Notes: generated by a model from the sequence alone, not told the origin. DNA of 64,000 bases from Aureimonas sp. AU20 (GCF_001442755.1 NZ_CP006368.1:1-64000); one strand, 5' to 3'; shown: positions 42,368 through 51,567, numbered from the stretch's first letter. Translations and numbers: made by a program.

Positions 42368-43426
42368 TCAGACGCTCTCCGCCCCGACCAGCGAGCGGTC
42401 TTGCGCCGCTTGCTGCGGCGGTTGCGTCGCCACTTGCCAGCGCTCGAACATGGCCTTCGTGTCGCGCGATTGCGTCGTGCCCCGGCCGCGCGCCTCGCGC
42501 GGGGAGCAGCCGAAGCGGCGGCGGAAGGCCTTGGAGAAGGTCGCGCTGTTCTCGAAGCCGAGCGTTTCCGCCAGTTCCCGAACGCTGCGGTGCTCCTCGG
42601 GGTGGAACAGGAGCGCGCAGGCCGTGTCCAGCCGGCGCAGTTGGATAAAGCTGGAGATGCCACCGAGCGGCGAAAAGGCGCGGTAGAGCGACGAGCGCGC
42701 GATGCCGAGATCGCGCGAGATCGCCTCGGGCGTCAGCTCTGGCGAGGCCAGATTGTGCTCGATATATCGTTCGACCCGCAGCCGAAGGGCAGGCTGGGCG
42801 GGCTGCGTCTCGGCCTTGGACAGGCGCTGGTCGTCGATCTCGCCCAGCGCGGCGGTGAGGATGGCCAGCGTGCCGCGCGTCAGGCGCGCCGCTTCTTCCT
42901 CGTGCAGCGCGGGCAGGCAGCGCATCAGCGCATCCAGATGGGCCGCGAGCACGAAGTTCCCCGCCGAGCGCAGCACCGTTCCGTGCAGGGCCGGGTTGCT
43001 CACGAGCGCATGCGGAAGCTTGTCGCGCGGGACGACCAGAAAGCGATGGTTCGAGAACGTGTTGACGACCCGAAAGGGGCGCGCCGTGTCGAAGCAGATC
43101 GTGTCGCCCTCCTCGGCTTCGATCGCGCGACCGTCCGCGTCGCCGGTCCACCGCCCCCGGATGCTTTGGATGAACTGGAACTGGCTGTAGCCATCGCCGA
43201 TCTGCGAGAGCGTGCGCACGACGCGGATAGGCGCAAGGAGACCCGAACCGACGATCAGCGAATCCATCAGCCACGCCGTTTGCTCGACGCGGAAATCGGC
43301 CATGGCGGCGCCGTTCAGGTCCGTGCTGAATTGGGGCAGGGAGGCCTGCCAGGCGGCGAACGCGCCTTGCGCGCCGAGTTCATCGCTGCTGAGGCGGAGC
43401 GCCTTCAAACCGTTGTTCATTCCCAC
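42368..43426 (-). CDS. AraC-family regulator (first of two paralogues)
   Basis: A 352-residue regulator: an N-terminal cupin-like AraC-binding domain (about 20-200) and a C-terminal double HTH (about 220-325: PEAISRDLGIARSSLYRAFSPLGGISSFIQLRRLDTA, ETLGFENSATFSKAFRRRFGCSPREAR). It is paralogous to the AraC protein at 43579-44580; they share KFGRQ-type N termini and the same YRAFS..GGIS..IQ.RRLD pattern. It is convergent with the anion-permease gene and ends 87 bases from it. Its target and ligand are unknown. Confidence 0.87.
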   Translation of the reverse strand: MGMNNGLKALRLSSDELGAQGAFAAWQASLPQFSTDLNGAAMADFRVEQTAWLMDSLIVGSGLLAPIRVVRTLSQIGDGYSQFQFIQSIRGRWTGDADGRAIEAEEGDTICFDTARPFRVVNTFSNHRFLVVPRDKLPHALVSNPALHGTVLRSAGNFVLAAHLDALMRCLPALHEEEAARLTRGTLAILTAALGEIDDQRLSKAETQPAQPALRLRVERYIEHNLASPELTPEAISRDLGIARSSLYRAFSPLGGISSFIQLRRLDTACALLFHPEEHRSVRELAETLGFENSATFSKAFRRRFGCSPREARGRGTTQSRDTKAMFERWQVATQPPQQAAQDRSLVGAESV

Positions 43427-43578
43427 CCGTTCCTTCGCGGCTGCCTCCGCGCCATTCGGCCATTCGGCCCCTCAGGCGTCCGAGGCAGTTCCGGGCTTCC
43501 CCCATCCCGCGGCTGCCCTCGGGATCATACCCCTCTCGCCGAGGTGGTCGCGCTCTTTCCTCCCAACCCGGCCTGCCG

Positions 43579-44580
43579 TCAAGCGTTGGCGCGCAGCACG
43601 GATTGCCAACGCTCGAACAGCACCTGGCTGCTGGCCACGAAGGTCGAACCATTTTGGCGCGCCTCGCGCGGGGTACAGCCGAAGCGGCGCTGGAAGGACC
43701 GGGCGAAGCTCGTCGCGTTGCCGAAGCCGAGATGACGGGAGATCTCCTCCACGGACCGACGATCCTCGGGATGGAACAGGATGGCGCGCGCGGCGTCGAG
43801 GCGCCGGCTCTGGATATAGGCGGAGATGCCGCCGAAGGCGGAAAAGGCGCGGTAGAGCGTCGATCGCGGAATCTGTAGGTCGCGGCACAGCGTCTGGGGC
43901 GTGAGGTCCGGCGAGGTGAGGTTGCGCTCCACATGTCGCTCGACACGCAGGCGCACCGCCGGAATCAGGCTCCCCATATCGCCCTGCGCCTTGTCCGTGA
44001 GGTTGCCGACGCAGGCGGCCATCAGGGTCAGCGTGGCGTTGGCCATTCGCTCGGCTTCGCCCTGGTGCATCAGGGGAAGGGCGCGGCTGAGCGCGGCCAG
44101 ATGATCGGCCAGAAGCCAGCCCGAGGCGGAATGCAGGACGCGGCCGTGAAGCAGGGGCAGGCTGGGCGCGAGCTCGATCAAGACCGCGCGCGGCACGTTG
44201 ACCATGGCATAGCTCGAGGCCGTCGCCAGCCCATGGAAGGGGCGGGAGCCATCGAGCAGGATGACTTCGCCTTCGTTCAAGGTAAACGGCTTCCCGTCGG
44301 CCTCGCCCTGCCAGCGGCCCTTCATGAAGTGAACGAAGATGAAATTGTCGTAGCCATCGCTCAGCCGGTCGGCGTGGCGCTCCAGCCGAGTCGGCGAGGT
44401 CTGCCCATGGGTGAACACGACCTTGCGCAGCAGCCAGGCCGACAGGTCCATCCAGAAATCGTCGAGATCGGTGCCGAGCGAAATCTCGTATTGCGGCAGG
44501 GCGGCCTTCCAGGTGGCGAGAGCGGCTTGGCGGCCGAGCTTGGAACTCTGGAGGTCGAGGCGCGAGATCGGCTTGTTCAT
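43579..44580 (-). CDS. AraC-family regulator (second of two paralogues)
   Basis: A 333-residue AraC regulator from the ATG at 44580 (MNKPISRLDLQSSKLGRQAAL). The N-terminal sensor domain (about 15-190) includes SDGYDNFIFVHFMKGRWQGEADGKPF, which parallels SQFQFIQSIRGRWTGDADGRAI of the neighbour. The C-terminal HTH pair is at about 215-320 (LCRDLQIPRSTLYRAFSAFGG, HLGFGNATSFARSFQRRFGCTPREAR). The sensor domain resembles the OxyR-unrelated AraC_binding_2 (FeaR-like) type. Two neighbouring palindromes lie upstream at 44712-44736. Confidence 0.87.
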   Translation of the reverse strand: MNKPISRLDLQSSKLGRQAALATWKAALPQYEISLGTDLDDFWMDLSAWLLRKVVFTHGQTSPTRLERHADRLSDGYDNFIFVHFMKGRWQGEADGKPFTLNEGEVILLDGSRPFHGLATASSYAMVNVPRAVLIELAPSLPLLHGRVLHSASGWLLADHLAALSRALPLMHQGEAERMANATLTLMAACVGNLTDKAQGDMGSLIPAVRLRVERHVERNLTSPDLTPQTLCRDLQIPRSTLYRAFSAFGGISAYIQSRRLDAARAILFHPEDRRSVEEISRHLGFGNATSFARSFQRRFGCTPREARQNGSTFVASSQVLFERWQSVLRANA

Positions 44581-44711
44581 CGTTTGAAGATCGGGAATCG
44601 GGTTGCGGCGAGGTCGCATGTTCCTGGCCGCGCAGGACTGGACCCCAGGGAAAGGTCGCGAGCGCGGTCTCGGGCGAGGCAAGTCGATTGTTTCATGTGT
44701 GCCAGCATGGA

Positions 44712-44736
44712 GCAATTCTGAATTGCGCGATCGCGC
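44712..44736. promoter_or_regulatory. Two adjoining palindromes upstream of the second AraC gene
   Basis: GCAATTC-T-GAATTGC (44712-44726) is a perfect 7-1-7 dyad. It overlaps GCGCGATCGCGC (44725-44736), a perfect 12-bp palindrome. They lie about 135 bases before the AraC start and about the same distance after the 83-residue gene, and could be an autoregulatory operator. Confidence 0.4.
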
Positions 44737-44861
44737 CCGGCGCCGAGAAGGGAATCGCAAGCCGGTGGTTACGGCTCTCCCGCGCTGTCCCCATCGATTT
44801 CGCCGGCAGGCCCGCCTTTGGGCGCCAGCCCAAAGCATGGCCGGCAGCCCGACCTACGAGT

Positions 44862-45113
44862 TCAAGCCTCGCGCGGAAAATCCGGGCTGTTGTAGAGCGC
44901 CTCGATCTCGACGCCCTCGTAGCGCTTGGCGGAGGTATCGATCGCGCATTGATGGCGCGTCTCGCTCTTGTCGGTGACGACGAAGCGCACGGCTTCGGCC
45001 AGCGACGGGAAGGAGCGAAAGCGCATGGCGCCCTTGGCGGGGCGGCGCCGGGCGGAGGAGGACCAGAACAGATCGGCCTCGTCCGTGAAGTCGACCGGGC
45101 CCGCGCTTCCCAT
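44862..45113 (-). CDS. Small conserved-looking protein of unknown function (83 residues)
   Basis: An 83-residue soluble protein. It has an N-terminal acidic stretch (VDFTDEADLFWSSS) and a core MRFRSFPSLAEAVRFVVTDKSE that looks like a helix used in small regulatory proteins, ending IEALYNSPDFPREA. I cannot name a family. Its ATG overlaps the stop of the upstream 65-residue gene by one base (TAATG), so the two are translationally coupled and belong together. Confidence 0.65.
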   Translation of the reverse strand: MGSAGPVDFTDEADLFWSSSARRRPAKGAMRFRSFPSLAEAVRFVVTDKSETRHQCAIDTSAKRYEGVEIEALYNSPDFPREA

Positions 45114-45310
45114 TATCGCGCCTTCTTGCGCACGGGCGCGGCGGGCTGGCTCTCGGCCTGCTCCATGCGGGCCTTGCGCAGGGCGTCGGCCTTGATGCGA
45201 TTGGCGGCGGCCGTGGCGGCGACGCGCTCGAATGTCGTCAGCGGCGTGTCGGCCTGCACCGCCTTGAACAGACGGTCGGCATTGCTGCGTTGAACGGACA
45301 AAGTGCTCAT
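45113..45310 (-). CDS. Small basic helical protein of unknown function (65 residues)
   Basis: A 65-residue protein (MSTLSVQRSNADRLFKAVQ...) rich in Ala, Arg and Lys, apparently all helical, with a Pro/Lys/Arg tail. AGGA lies eight bases before the ATG at 45310. It is coupled to the 83-residue gene downstream by a one-base overlap. No family is recognised. Size, charge and the nearby rpsU and csp genes hint at a nucleic-acid- or stress-related role, which is inference only. Confidence 0.65.
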   Translation of the reverse strand: MSTLSVQRSNADRLFKAVQADTPLTTFERVAATAAANRIKADALRKARMEQAESQPAAPVRKKAR

Positions 45311-45934
45311 AAGATTTTTCCTAGAGAAGAGAGTGCGCCGGGTGGGAGGGAACTTGAGCCTCAGCCTGAACCAGCGGGCAGCGGTCGACTCTTTGGATCG
45401 ACGCGCGGCGGAGAGAATGAAATCGGCCCTTGCCCGGCGGCGAACCGACCGTGGGAAAGGGGAGGGGAAGATCGCGACTTGAGCCGGCACGCGGCAGGCG
45501 GCGCGACAGGGGTGAACATCCTCTGTGGGACGGACACCAGTTCGGACGGCCTGGAGACGGGATTCTTCGGGCGGAAGGCTGCGGGTCGCTGCCCTGTCGC
45601 GGCCAAGTGCCTGCAACAAAAACTTTTGGCTGCCTCGCTCGTGGTACGAGCACGCTGAAGCAGGGTTTGGATACGACGAAAAGAGGGGCCCGATCCCATT
45701 GGGCAGGTAGCTCAAGCCGCGCTGTCTGCGAAAGGGCTCGTGCTCTGCCGAGGAGGGCCGACGGCCAGGGGCTCTGGGGCCGCGTCTGGCTTGGGAGGAC
45801 CGGCTCCAACCGGGCGAATCGAAATCGCCCGGTTTGCGTTCGAAAAGTCCGAGGTCTTTTCCATACCGCGCCGCGCCGAGATCGGCTGCGGGCGCAGGGT
45901 TCGGAAAAAACGGACAATGGGCGAGGTCCTGGAC
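45311..45934. other. Gap between rpsU and the small coupled genes
   Basis: About 620 bases without a convincing gene. Open frames here are Arg/Pro-rich and mutually overlapping. It holds two clear hairpins: GCTCGT/ACGAGC (45637-45651) and a 10-bp perfect stem AACCGGGCGA/TCGCCCGGTT (45808-45834). Neither has a T run on the coding strand. A small RNA or the rpsU 3' region is possible. I saw no tRNA or 4.5S/6S RNA pattern. Confidence 0.45.
45808..45834. repeat. Perfect 10-bp hairpin downstream of rpsU
   Basis: AACCGGGCGA (45808-45817) pairs with TCGCCCGGTT (45825-45834) around a 7-nt loop, about 100 bases after the rpsU stop on the minus strand. It may be the rpsU transcript end or part of a structured RNA. 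Confidence 0.4.
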
Positions 45935-46189
45935 TCAGCGTGCGCCGCCGACCTTCGGGGTCAGGACCTTGCGCGGTGCCGAAGGAAGCAGACCCTCGCG
46001 CTGGGCGTTCTTGCGGGCGAGCTTCTTCATGCGGCGAATGGCTTCCTTCTTTTCCCGCACGCGGGCTTCTGAAGGCTTCTCATACGCGCGGCGCGCCTTC
46101 ATTTCCCGAAACACGCCTTCGCGCTGAAGCTTCTTCTTCAGGACGCGGAGGGCTTGGTCGACATTGTTGTCACGAACGAGAACTTGCAC
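45935..46189 (-). CDS. rpsU: 30S ribosomal protein bS21
   Basis: An 84-residue basic small-subunit protein that aids initiation on mRNAs via the 16S 3' end. The start [20 protein letters not shown] and [21 protein letters not shown] are signature S21. The start codon is GTG at 46189, with AGGA seven bases upstream inside the end of the upstream 93-residue gene, whose stop lies 4 bases before it. The two are thus cotranscribed. An S21 gene on a repABC replicon suggests either an essential chromid gene or an extra paralogue, as many alphaproteobacteria carry two. Confidence 0.95.
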   Translation of the reverse strand: MQVLVRDNNVDQALRVLKKKLQREGVFREMKARRAYEKPSEARVREKKEAIRRMKKLARKNAQREGLLPSAPRKVLTPKVGGAR

Positions 46190-46193
46190 GGCG

Positions 46194-46475
46194 TCATCCT
46201 GAATGGGGCTGGGAAGGGGGAAGCGGCGCGCGCGCCGCCCGCTTGATCTTGGGTTTGGGACTGGCCTTGGCTTTCGGGGCGGCTTTCGCCTTAGCCGGCT
46301 TTTCCGGCGGCGGCGCGGCCTCGATCGGGCCCTGCGCCAGGCGCAACGCCTTCAAACGCTCGGTCTTGTCCTGACGGCGCCGATTTTCCTCGGCGATCAT
46401 CGTCATGGCGCTTCCCTTTTCGACCCGGTCCGGGCCGCGGGATCCCTTGACGGGTTCGTTCGTCTGGTCGGTCAT
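46194..46475 (-). CDS. Small Lys/Ala/Pro-rich protein upstream of rpsU
   Basis: A 93-residue protein: an N-terminal charged helix ([26 protein letters not shown]) and a C-terminal Ala/Lys/Pro-rich tail ([21 protein letters not shown]) resembling histone-H1-like or ribosome-linked tails. GGGAG lies 7 bases before the ATG. It ends 4 bases before rpsU and carries its ribosome site, so it likely belongs to the same operon. No enzyme motif. Nucleic-acid binding is inferred from charge only. Confidence 0.65.
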   Translation of the reverse strand: MTDQTNEPVKGSRGPDRVEKGSAMTMIAEENRRRQDKTERLKALRLAQGPIEAAPPPEKPAKAKAAPKAKASPKPKIKRAARAPLPPSQPHSG

Positions 46476-46495
46476 GCCGTTACTCCCAGCGAAAC

Positions 46496-46520
46496 AAAAA
46501 AGGCCGGGCAGTGCCCGACC
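46496..46520 (-). terminator. Intrinsic terminator of the cold-shock gene
   Basis: On the minus strand GGUCGGGC (46520-46513) pairs with GCCCGGCC (46509-46502) around a 3-nt loop and is followed by six U (46501-46496). It lies 55 bases after the csp stop and just before the 93-residue gene. Confidence 0.85.
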
Positions 46521-46575
46521 TCCTCAATGTCGTCAGATCCGCGCCAGTACATCCGTGGTCGCGGACAGCGACAAA

Positions 46576-46785
46576 TTACGCGTCGCGCAGGTTTTCGGCA
46601 GCGCTCTTGCCCGAACGGCGATCAGCGACGATGTCGAAGCTGACCTTCTGGCCGTCCGCGAGGGTCGACATGCCCGAACGCTCGACGGCGGAGATGTGAA
46701 CGAACACATCGTTGCCGCCGCTTTCCGGGGTGATGAAGCCAAAGCCCTTGGTGGAATTGAAGAACTTAACGGTTCCGATGGTCAT
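46576..46785 (-). CDS. Cold-shock domain protein (CspA family)
   Basis: A 69-residue OB-fold RNA chaperone. RNP1-like [20 protein letters not shown] split as KGFGFI and DVFVH, plus GTVKFFN at the N terminus, are the family marks. AAGGGA lies six bases before the ATG at 46785; an in-frame upstream ATG at 46800 is not needed. An intrinsic terminator at 46520-46496 follows, so it is monocistronic. The long non-coding region before it may hold a cold-responsive leader. Confidence 0.95.
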   Translation of the reverse strand: MTIGTVKFFNSTKGFGFITPESGGNDVFVHISAVERSGMSTLADGQKVSFDIVADRRSGKSAAENLRDA

Positions 46786-47496
46786 GACAGTCCCTTTCAA
46801 AGACGTGCCTTGTCGTCGACCGCACCGGATGCGCGGCCGCTCAAGTTTCGATATTGAGAGAGAAAATCGTGAGGCGCTAGAAGCGCATCGGAAAATCAGT
46901 CAACAAGTTCGATGGGCTAAACTTAGGCCCATCAGGCGACATTTGCAATGGCGCCGCGATTTTATTTTGACGCCGACATTTGGGCGGCGAGAGACAACTT
47001 TGCGAACGCCTTCGACGCTCACGATTTTGCACGCCGGCAATTACGCGGCAAGGCGCGGGCCACCGCCCAGCCGGCTTGGGGAGACTCAAACAGCGAGGCG
47101 CGCACGGCCGAACCGATGGGATGCGAACGCCTCGCGCGTTGGATGAAGGTCCAGGCTTGGACCTGCCGTTCGGTCAGACTCCTCCAGCCCATTCGGTTTT
47201 GACTGCGCGTCACGCTTAGGAAGTGTTAATACTAACAGCAGGTTTTCTTAGCTTTGTTCTACACTTTCATTTGAACGGGCCGATGCCGTTTGAAATACTG
47301 CGCTCAAGACGGCTCGGACCATCCTTCCCTGAACCCGCTCGAAGGCTGACGGCGCGACAGGCGCGCCGCGTCGCCGCGCGCTCAGTGGAGGCTTGCGTCG
47401 GGGGCGCCGGGGGCCAGTCGGCTCCCGCCGGGCGCCGGATGCGCCGAGTTCATTTGAAAGTCCCGGCGCCGGTGCGGCTGGGCGAAAGGGAACGCC
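46786..47496. other. Intergenic region between csp and the FAD oxidase gene
   Basis: About 710 bases without a convincing gene, and partly AT-richer than its surroundings (46840-47010 and 47215-47270). The part next to csp is its likely long 5' leader. TGTTA (47223-47227) and TAACA (47232-47236) form a short dyad in an AT-rich stretch that could be a promoter/operator for the divergent plus-strand gene. Short frames here look random. Confidence 0.4.
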
Positions 47497-47529
47497 ATGA
47501 AGCCGATCGCTGCCATGAAGCCGATCGCT
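47494..47529 (+). repeat. 18-bp tandem duplication over a start codon
   Basis: GCCATGAAGCCGATCGCT occurs twice in a row (47494-47511, 47512-47529). The repeat duplicates the start codon and the first five residues (MKPIA), giving two in-frame ATGs. AAAGGGA sits seven bases before the first. Confidence 0.9.
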
Positions 47530-48927
47530 ATTGTCGGGGCCGGTCTGGCCGGGCTGACCGCCGCTGCCGAGCTGCAGCGCAAGGGCCTGCCGGTGATCGT
47601 GTTTGAGGCCGGCAAAGCGATCGGCGGCATGGCCGCGTCCTTCAAAGACAAGGACGGGTTCGCCTACGATTTCGGCGCCCACTTCATCAGCAACCGGCTG
47701 GCCAACGCCCTGGGCGCCGCCGACACCTGCCGCACCGTGAAGCATTACGGCGAGGCCGTGCTCCTGAACGGTCGCTTCCGCAACTATCCGCTCGGCCTCC
47801 TGTTCGACCCGCGCCTCGTCGCCAGCGCCGTGAAGACCAAGCTCTCGGCGTCTGAGACGCCCCGCTCGGCCGCCGAGATGTTTCGCGCCAGCTACGGCGC
47901 GGCGCTGGCCGAGGACGTCGCTATTCCTTTGGCGGAAGCCTGGTCGGGCGCGGCGGCGAGCGAGCTTGCGCCCGCCGTCGGCCAGAAGTTCGGCGCCGGC
48001 ATCCTGAAGTCGCTCTATCTCAACGTCGCCGCGCGCGTCAGCGGCCGGGCCGTGTGCAACGGCTATTCGCACGAGATGCCGGAGAGCGCCGGCGTCTACC
48101 ACGTCTATCCCGAGGGCGGCCTGTCCAAGCTCTTGGAGCCGACCGTGCGCGCCGTGCAGCCGGCCATCCGCATGGAATCGCCGGTGGAGCGCATCGTGGT
48201 GCGCGGCGGGCGGGTCGCGGCCGTGCGCGTGCGCGGCGAGGAGATCGCGGTTTCCGCCGCGATCAGCACCGCGCCCGTCCATGTCCTGCCCAAGATCGTC
48301 GAGGGCACGGACGCGCTGGATGCGCTTTCCGCCTTCCGCTACCGGCCCATGGCCTTCGTGAACCTGCGCTTTTCCGGCCGCGACATTCTGCCCGACACGA
48401 TGCTCTGGGTGCCCGATCGCCGGCAGCGCTTCTTCCGCGTCACCGAGGCGCCGGTCTCCATGCCTTGGCTCGCCCCGGAGGGGAAGACGCTGCTCACCTA
48501 CGATCTCGGTTGCGAGGTCGGCGACGAGATCTGGCGCATGGCGGACGAGGATCTGGCCGAGCTTTGCCTGGAAGGCACCTGCCGCATCTTCGGCAACGAC
48601 CTGCGCAAGCGCTATCTCGGCGCGGGCGGCACGCTGCGCACCCCGATCGCCTATCCCGTCTTCCTCCAGAGCTACGAGAGCGCCCGCCAGCGCTTCGCGC
48701 AGGACACCGGCGTCGCCGGCCTCTACAGCATCGGCCGCCACGGCGAGTTCGCCCATATCCTCATGGAGGACATCTACTGGCGCACGCTGCGGCGCATGAA
48801 CGATGTCGCCGCCTATGTCGGCGAGCGGCCCGAGCCCTCGCAGGGCGCGCTGCGCGATTTCGCCTCGGCCTCCACCGATCTCCTGAGCGATCTGGTCAGC
48901 CCGCTTTCCCCCGCGCCCCACGCCTGA
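47497..48927 (+). CDS. FAD-dependent amine-oxidase/protoporphyrinogen-oxidase-like protein
   Basis: A 476-residue flavoprotein. The N-terminal GAGLAGLTAAAEL motif and the EAGKAIGGMAASF segment that follows bind FAD. DFGAHFISN and NYPLGLLFDP resemble the UDP-galactopyranose-mutase/PPO-like group of the amine-oxidase clan. The C terminus HGEFAHILMEDIYWRTLR closes the FAD site. The first residues MKPIAAMKPIAIVG come from an 18-bp tandem duplication, so translation may start at 47497 or 47515. An intrinsic terminator follows. The reaction cannot be assigned; neighbours give no clue. Confidence 0.82.
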   Translation: MKPIAAMKPIAIVGAGLAGLTAAAELQRKGLPVIVFEAGKAIGGMAASFKDKDGFAYDFGAHFISNRLANALGAADTCRTVKHYGEAVLLNGRFRNYPLGLLFDPRLVASAVKTKLSASETPRSAAEMFRASYGAALAEDVAIPLAEAWSGAAASELAPAVGQKFGAGILKSLYLNVAARVSGRAVCNGYSHEMPESAGVYHVYPEGGLSKLLEPTVRAVQPAIRMESPVERIVVRGGRVAAVRVRGEEIAVSAAISTAPVHVLPKIVEGTDALDALSAFRYRPMAFVNLRFSGRDILPDTMLWVPDRRQRFFRVTEAPVSMPWLAPEGKTLLTYDLGCEVGDEIWRMADEDLAELCLEGTCRIFGNDLRKRYLGAGGTLRTPIAYPVFLQSYESARQRFAQDTGVAGLYSIGRHGEFAHILMEDIYWRTLRRMNDVAAYVGERPEPSQGALRDFASASTDLLSDLVSPLSPAPHA

Positions 48928-48967
48928 AAGTCCCGCTCTCCGGCTTGAAATCATCGGAATGAAACCC

Positions 48968-48997
48968 GCCGAGCCGGCATCCGGCTCGGCTTTTTTT
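48968..48997 (+). terminator. Strong intrinsic terminator after the FAD oxidase gene
   Basis: GCCGAGCCGG (48968-48977) and CCGGCTCGGC (48981-48990) form a perfect 10-bp stem with a 3-nt loop followed by seven T (48991-48997), 40 bases after the stop codon. Confidence 0.92.
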
Positions 48998-49055
48998 CGT
49001 GCGTTGGCGGCGCGGCGTTTGCGCGGGGGGCTGGGCATCGAATCCAGAGGCGGTT

Positions 49056-51563
49056 ATGGGCAATCCGTCCCGTTTTCCGTGCCTTGTCGGAGTTGTCTGC
49101 CCGATGCCGCATTCCGTCCCGACCGAGTCAGACCGCGCACAAGATCCCCTGGCGTTTCTCGCCGGTGGTGGCGAGGCGACGCGCCTGATCCTCTCGCGCG
49201 ACTGGAACGGGCATGTTCTGGGGCCGCCGGAGGGCTGGCCGGTGGAGCTGAAGGCGGCGATCAGCCTCGTTCTCAACTCGCCGGAATCGATGATCCTCTC
49301 CTGGGGGCCGGAGCTCAGCTTCTTCTTCAACGAGACCTATTTCCCGCTTCTGGGCCCGCGCCTGCCCTGGGCCATGGGCGAGCGCTTCGACGTGGTCTGG
49401 GCCGACGGCTGGGCGCAGGCCAAGCCCATCATCGACGCCGCCTTCGCGGGCGAGCGGCAGCGCTTCGTGGACCTGCCCTGGAAGCTCGACACCGATCGCG
49501 GCGCGCGCGACACGTGGTGGACCTTCTCCTATTCGCGGGTGCTGGACGCCAGCGGCGCCATCGCCGGGCTCTTCATCTTCACCAACGAGACCACCGACCG
49601 CGTTTTGAGCGACACGGCGCTGCGCGAAAGCGAGGCGCAGTTCCGCGCCTTCGCCGAAGCCGTGCCGAACCATGTCTGGGCCGCGCGGCCGGACGGCTAC
49701 CTTTACTGGTTCAACCAGCGCGTTTCCGCCTATTCCGGCCAACCCATGGAGGCGCTTGTCGGCGCCACGCAATGGGGCGCCATGGTCCACGACGAGGATC
49801 GGGACGGGGCGGCCGAGGCTTGGGCAGAGGCGCTGCGGACAGGCCGGACCTACGAGACGGAGTTTCGCGTTCGCCGCGCCGACGGGCAGTATCGCTGGTT
49901 CCTCGTGCGGGCCGAGCCTGTGCACGGCGCGGACGGCGCGATCCTGCGCTGGGTCGGCACCAACACCGACATTCACGAGCGGCGCCGGCAGGCGGCAGAG
50001 CTGGAACGGCTCACCGTCCGGCTGGAGGAGCAGGTGCGCGAACGCACGGCCGATCGCAACGCGCTCTGGCAGCTGACGCCGGACCTCATTCTGCGCTGCG
50101 GCTTCGACGGCACGATCAACGCCACCAATCCGGCCTGGGCCGACGTTCTCGGCTGGCACGAGCACGAATTGCTCGGCACCCAGCTCTTTGACCTCGTGCA
50201 TCCCGACGACCGGGAGCGCACGCGGGAAGGCGCGCGGCAGCTGTCGCAGGGCGAGGGCCATGCCCGCTTCGACAACCGCTTCCGCCGCAAGGACGGCACC
50301 TATCGCTGGATCAGCTGGTCGACTCACCCGAGCGAAGGCGTCATCAACGCGATCGGCCGCGACGTCACGATCGAGCGTGAACGCGCCGAAGCCTTGGCGC
50401 AGGCCGAGGAGGCGCTGCGCCAGAGCCAGAAGATGGAGGCGGTGGGCCAGCTGACCGGCGGGCTCGCGCACGACTTCAACAATCTTCTCGCCGGCATTTC
50501 CGGCAGTCTGGAACTCATGGGCCGGCGCCTCGCGCAGGGGCAGGGCGTGGAGGCGGAGCGCTATCTCGCCGGAGCGCAGGGGGCGACGCGCCGGGCGGCG
50601 GCGCTGACGCATCGGCTTCTGGCCTTCTCGCGCCGCCAGACGCTGGACCCCAAGGCCACCGGCGTCGGCGAGCTCGTGGCCGGGCTGGAAGAGCTGGTGC
50701 GGCGCACGGTCGGGCCGGCCATCGCGCTCACGATCGAGCAGCCCGCCGATCTCTGGCCGGTGCTGGTGGACCCGAACCAGCTGGAAAACGCGCTTTTGAA
50801 CCTCTGCATCAACGCGCGCGACGCCATGCCGGACGGCGGCGCGCTGGGCATCAAGGCGTTCAACGAGCGGCTGGACGCGAAGGGCGCGCGCGAGCGCGAT
50901 CTGCCCGCCGGCGACTATGTCAGCCTCTGCGTGTCGGACACGGGGTTGGGCATGACGGCCGAGGTGCTGGAGCGCGCGATGGAGCCCTTCTTCACCACCA
51001 AGCCGATCGGCGTCGGCACCGGCCTCGGCCTGTCGATGATCTATGGTTTCGTGCGCCAGTCCGGCGGCCAGGTGCGCATCCAGTCGACGCTTGGCGAGGG
51101 AACCAGCGTCTGCCTCCACCTGCCGCGCCATCATGGCGAGGCCGACACGACTGAGGGCAACCAGCCGGCGCAGGCGATCCCGCCCGCCACGCAAGGGCAG
51201 ACCGTGCTCGTCGTGGACGACGAGGCGCTGGTGCGCATGCTTATCGTGGAAGTTCTCGAAGACCTCGGCTTCGCCGCGCTGGAGGCGGAGGACGCGCCCT
51301 CCGCGCTGGTGCAGCTGCGGGGGCAAGGGCGGATCGACCTTCTGGTCAGCGATGTCGGCCTGCCGAACGGCATGAACGGGCGCCAGCTGGCGGAGGCGGC
51401 GCGCGAGCTGCGCCCCGGGCTGAAGGTCCTGTTCGTCACCGGCTATGCCGAGAACGCCGTTCTCAACGCCGAGCATCTGGGGCGCGACACGCAGGTCGTC
51501 ACCAAGCCCTTCGTGCTGGACGATCTCGCCCGCCGCATCTCGCATCTCGTCTCAGGGGAGTGA
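49056..51563 (+). CDS. Hybrid sensor histidine kinase with PAS domains and receiver
   Basis: An 835-residue soluble hybrid kinase. A PAS-like N-terminal domain (about 40-170, [19 protein letters not shown]) resembles bacteriophytochrome-linked inputs. Two PAS/PAC domains follow (about 190-305 and 330-450), then a coiled coil. HisKA has phospho-acceptor His472 in [11 protein letters not shown]; the ATPase domain has [10 protein letters not shown] and GTGLGLSM. The receiver has Asp766 in [12 protein letters not shown] at 49056 is chosen because AGAGG lies five bases upstream; 49104 is the alternative. No cognate DNA-binding regulator adjoins it. Confidence 0.88.
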   Translation: MGNPSRFPCLVGVVCPMPHSVPTESDRAQDPLAFLAGGGEATRLILSRDWNGHVLGPPEGWPVELKAAISLVLNSPESMILSWGPELSFFFNETYFPLLGPRLPWAMGERFDVVWADGWAQAKPIIDAAFAGERQRFVDLPWKLDTDRGARDTWWTFSYSRVLDASGAIAGLFIFTNETTDRVLSDTALRESEAQFRAFAEAVPNHVWAARPDGYLYWFNQRVSAYSGQPMEALVGATQWGAMVHDEDRDGAAEAWAEALRTGRTYETEFRVRRADGQYRWFLVRAEPVHGADGAILRWVGTNTDIHERRRQAAELERLTVRLEEQVRERTADRNALWQLTPDLILRCGFDGTINATNPAWADVLGWHEHELLGTQLFDLVHPDDRERTREGARQLSQGEGHARFDNRFRRKDGTYRWISWSTHPSEGVINAIGRDVTIERERAEALAQAEEALRQSQKMEAVGQLTGGLAHDFNNLLAGISGSLELMGRRLAQGQGVEAERYLAGAQGATRRAAALTHRLLAFSRRQTLDPKATGVGELVAGLEELVRRTVGPAIALTIEQPADLWPVLVDPNQLENALLNLCINARDAMPDGGALGIKAFNERLDAKGARERDLPAGDYVSLCVSDTGLGMTAEVLERAMEPFFTTKPIGVGTGLGLSMIYGFVRQSGGQVRIQSTLGEGTSVCLHLPRHHGEADTTEGNQPAQAIPPATQGQTVLVVDDEALVRMLIVEVLEDLGFAALEAEDAPSALVQLRGQGRIDLLVSDVGLPNGMNGRQLAEAARELRPGLKVLFVTGYAENAVLNAEHLGRDTQVVTKPFVLDDLARRISHLVSGE

Positions 51564-51567
51564 GGGG

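Noticed and set aside
45808-45834. Possible tRNA around the perfect hairpin
   Set aside because: The stem is 10 bp with a 7-nt loop but no acceptor, D-arm or GTTCRAN T-arm could be fitted around it.
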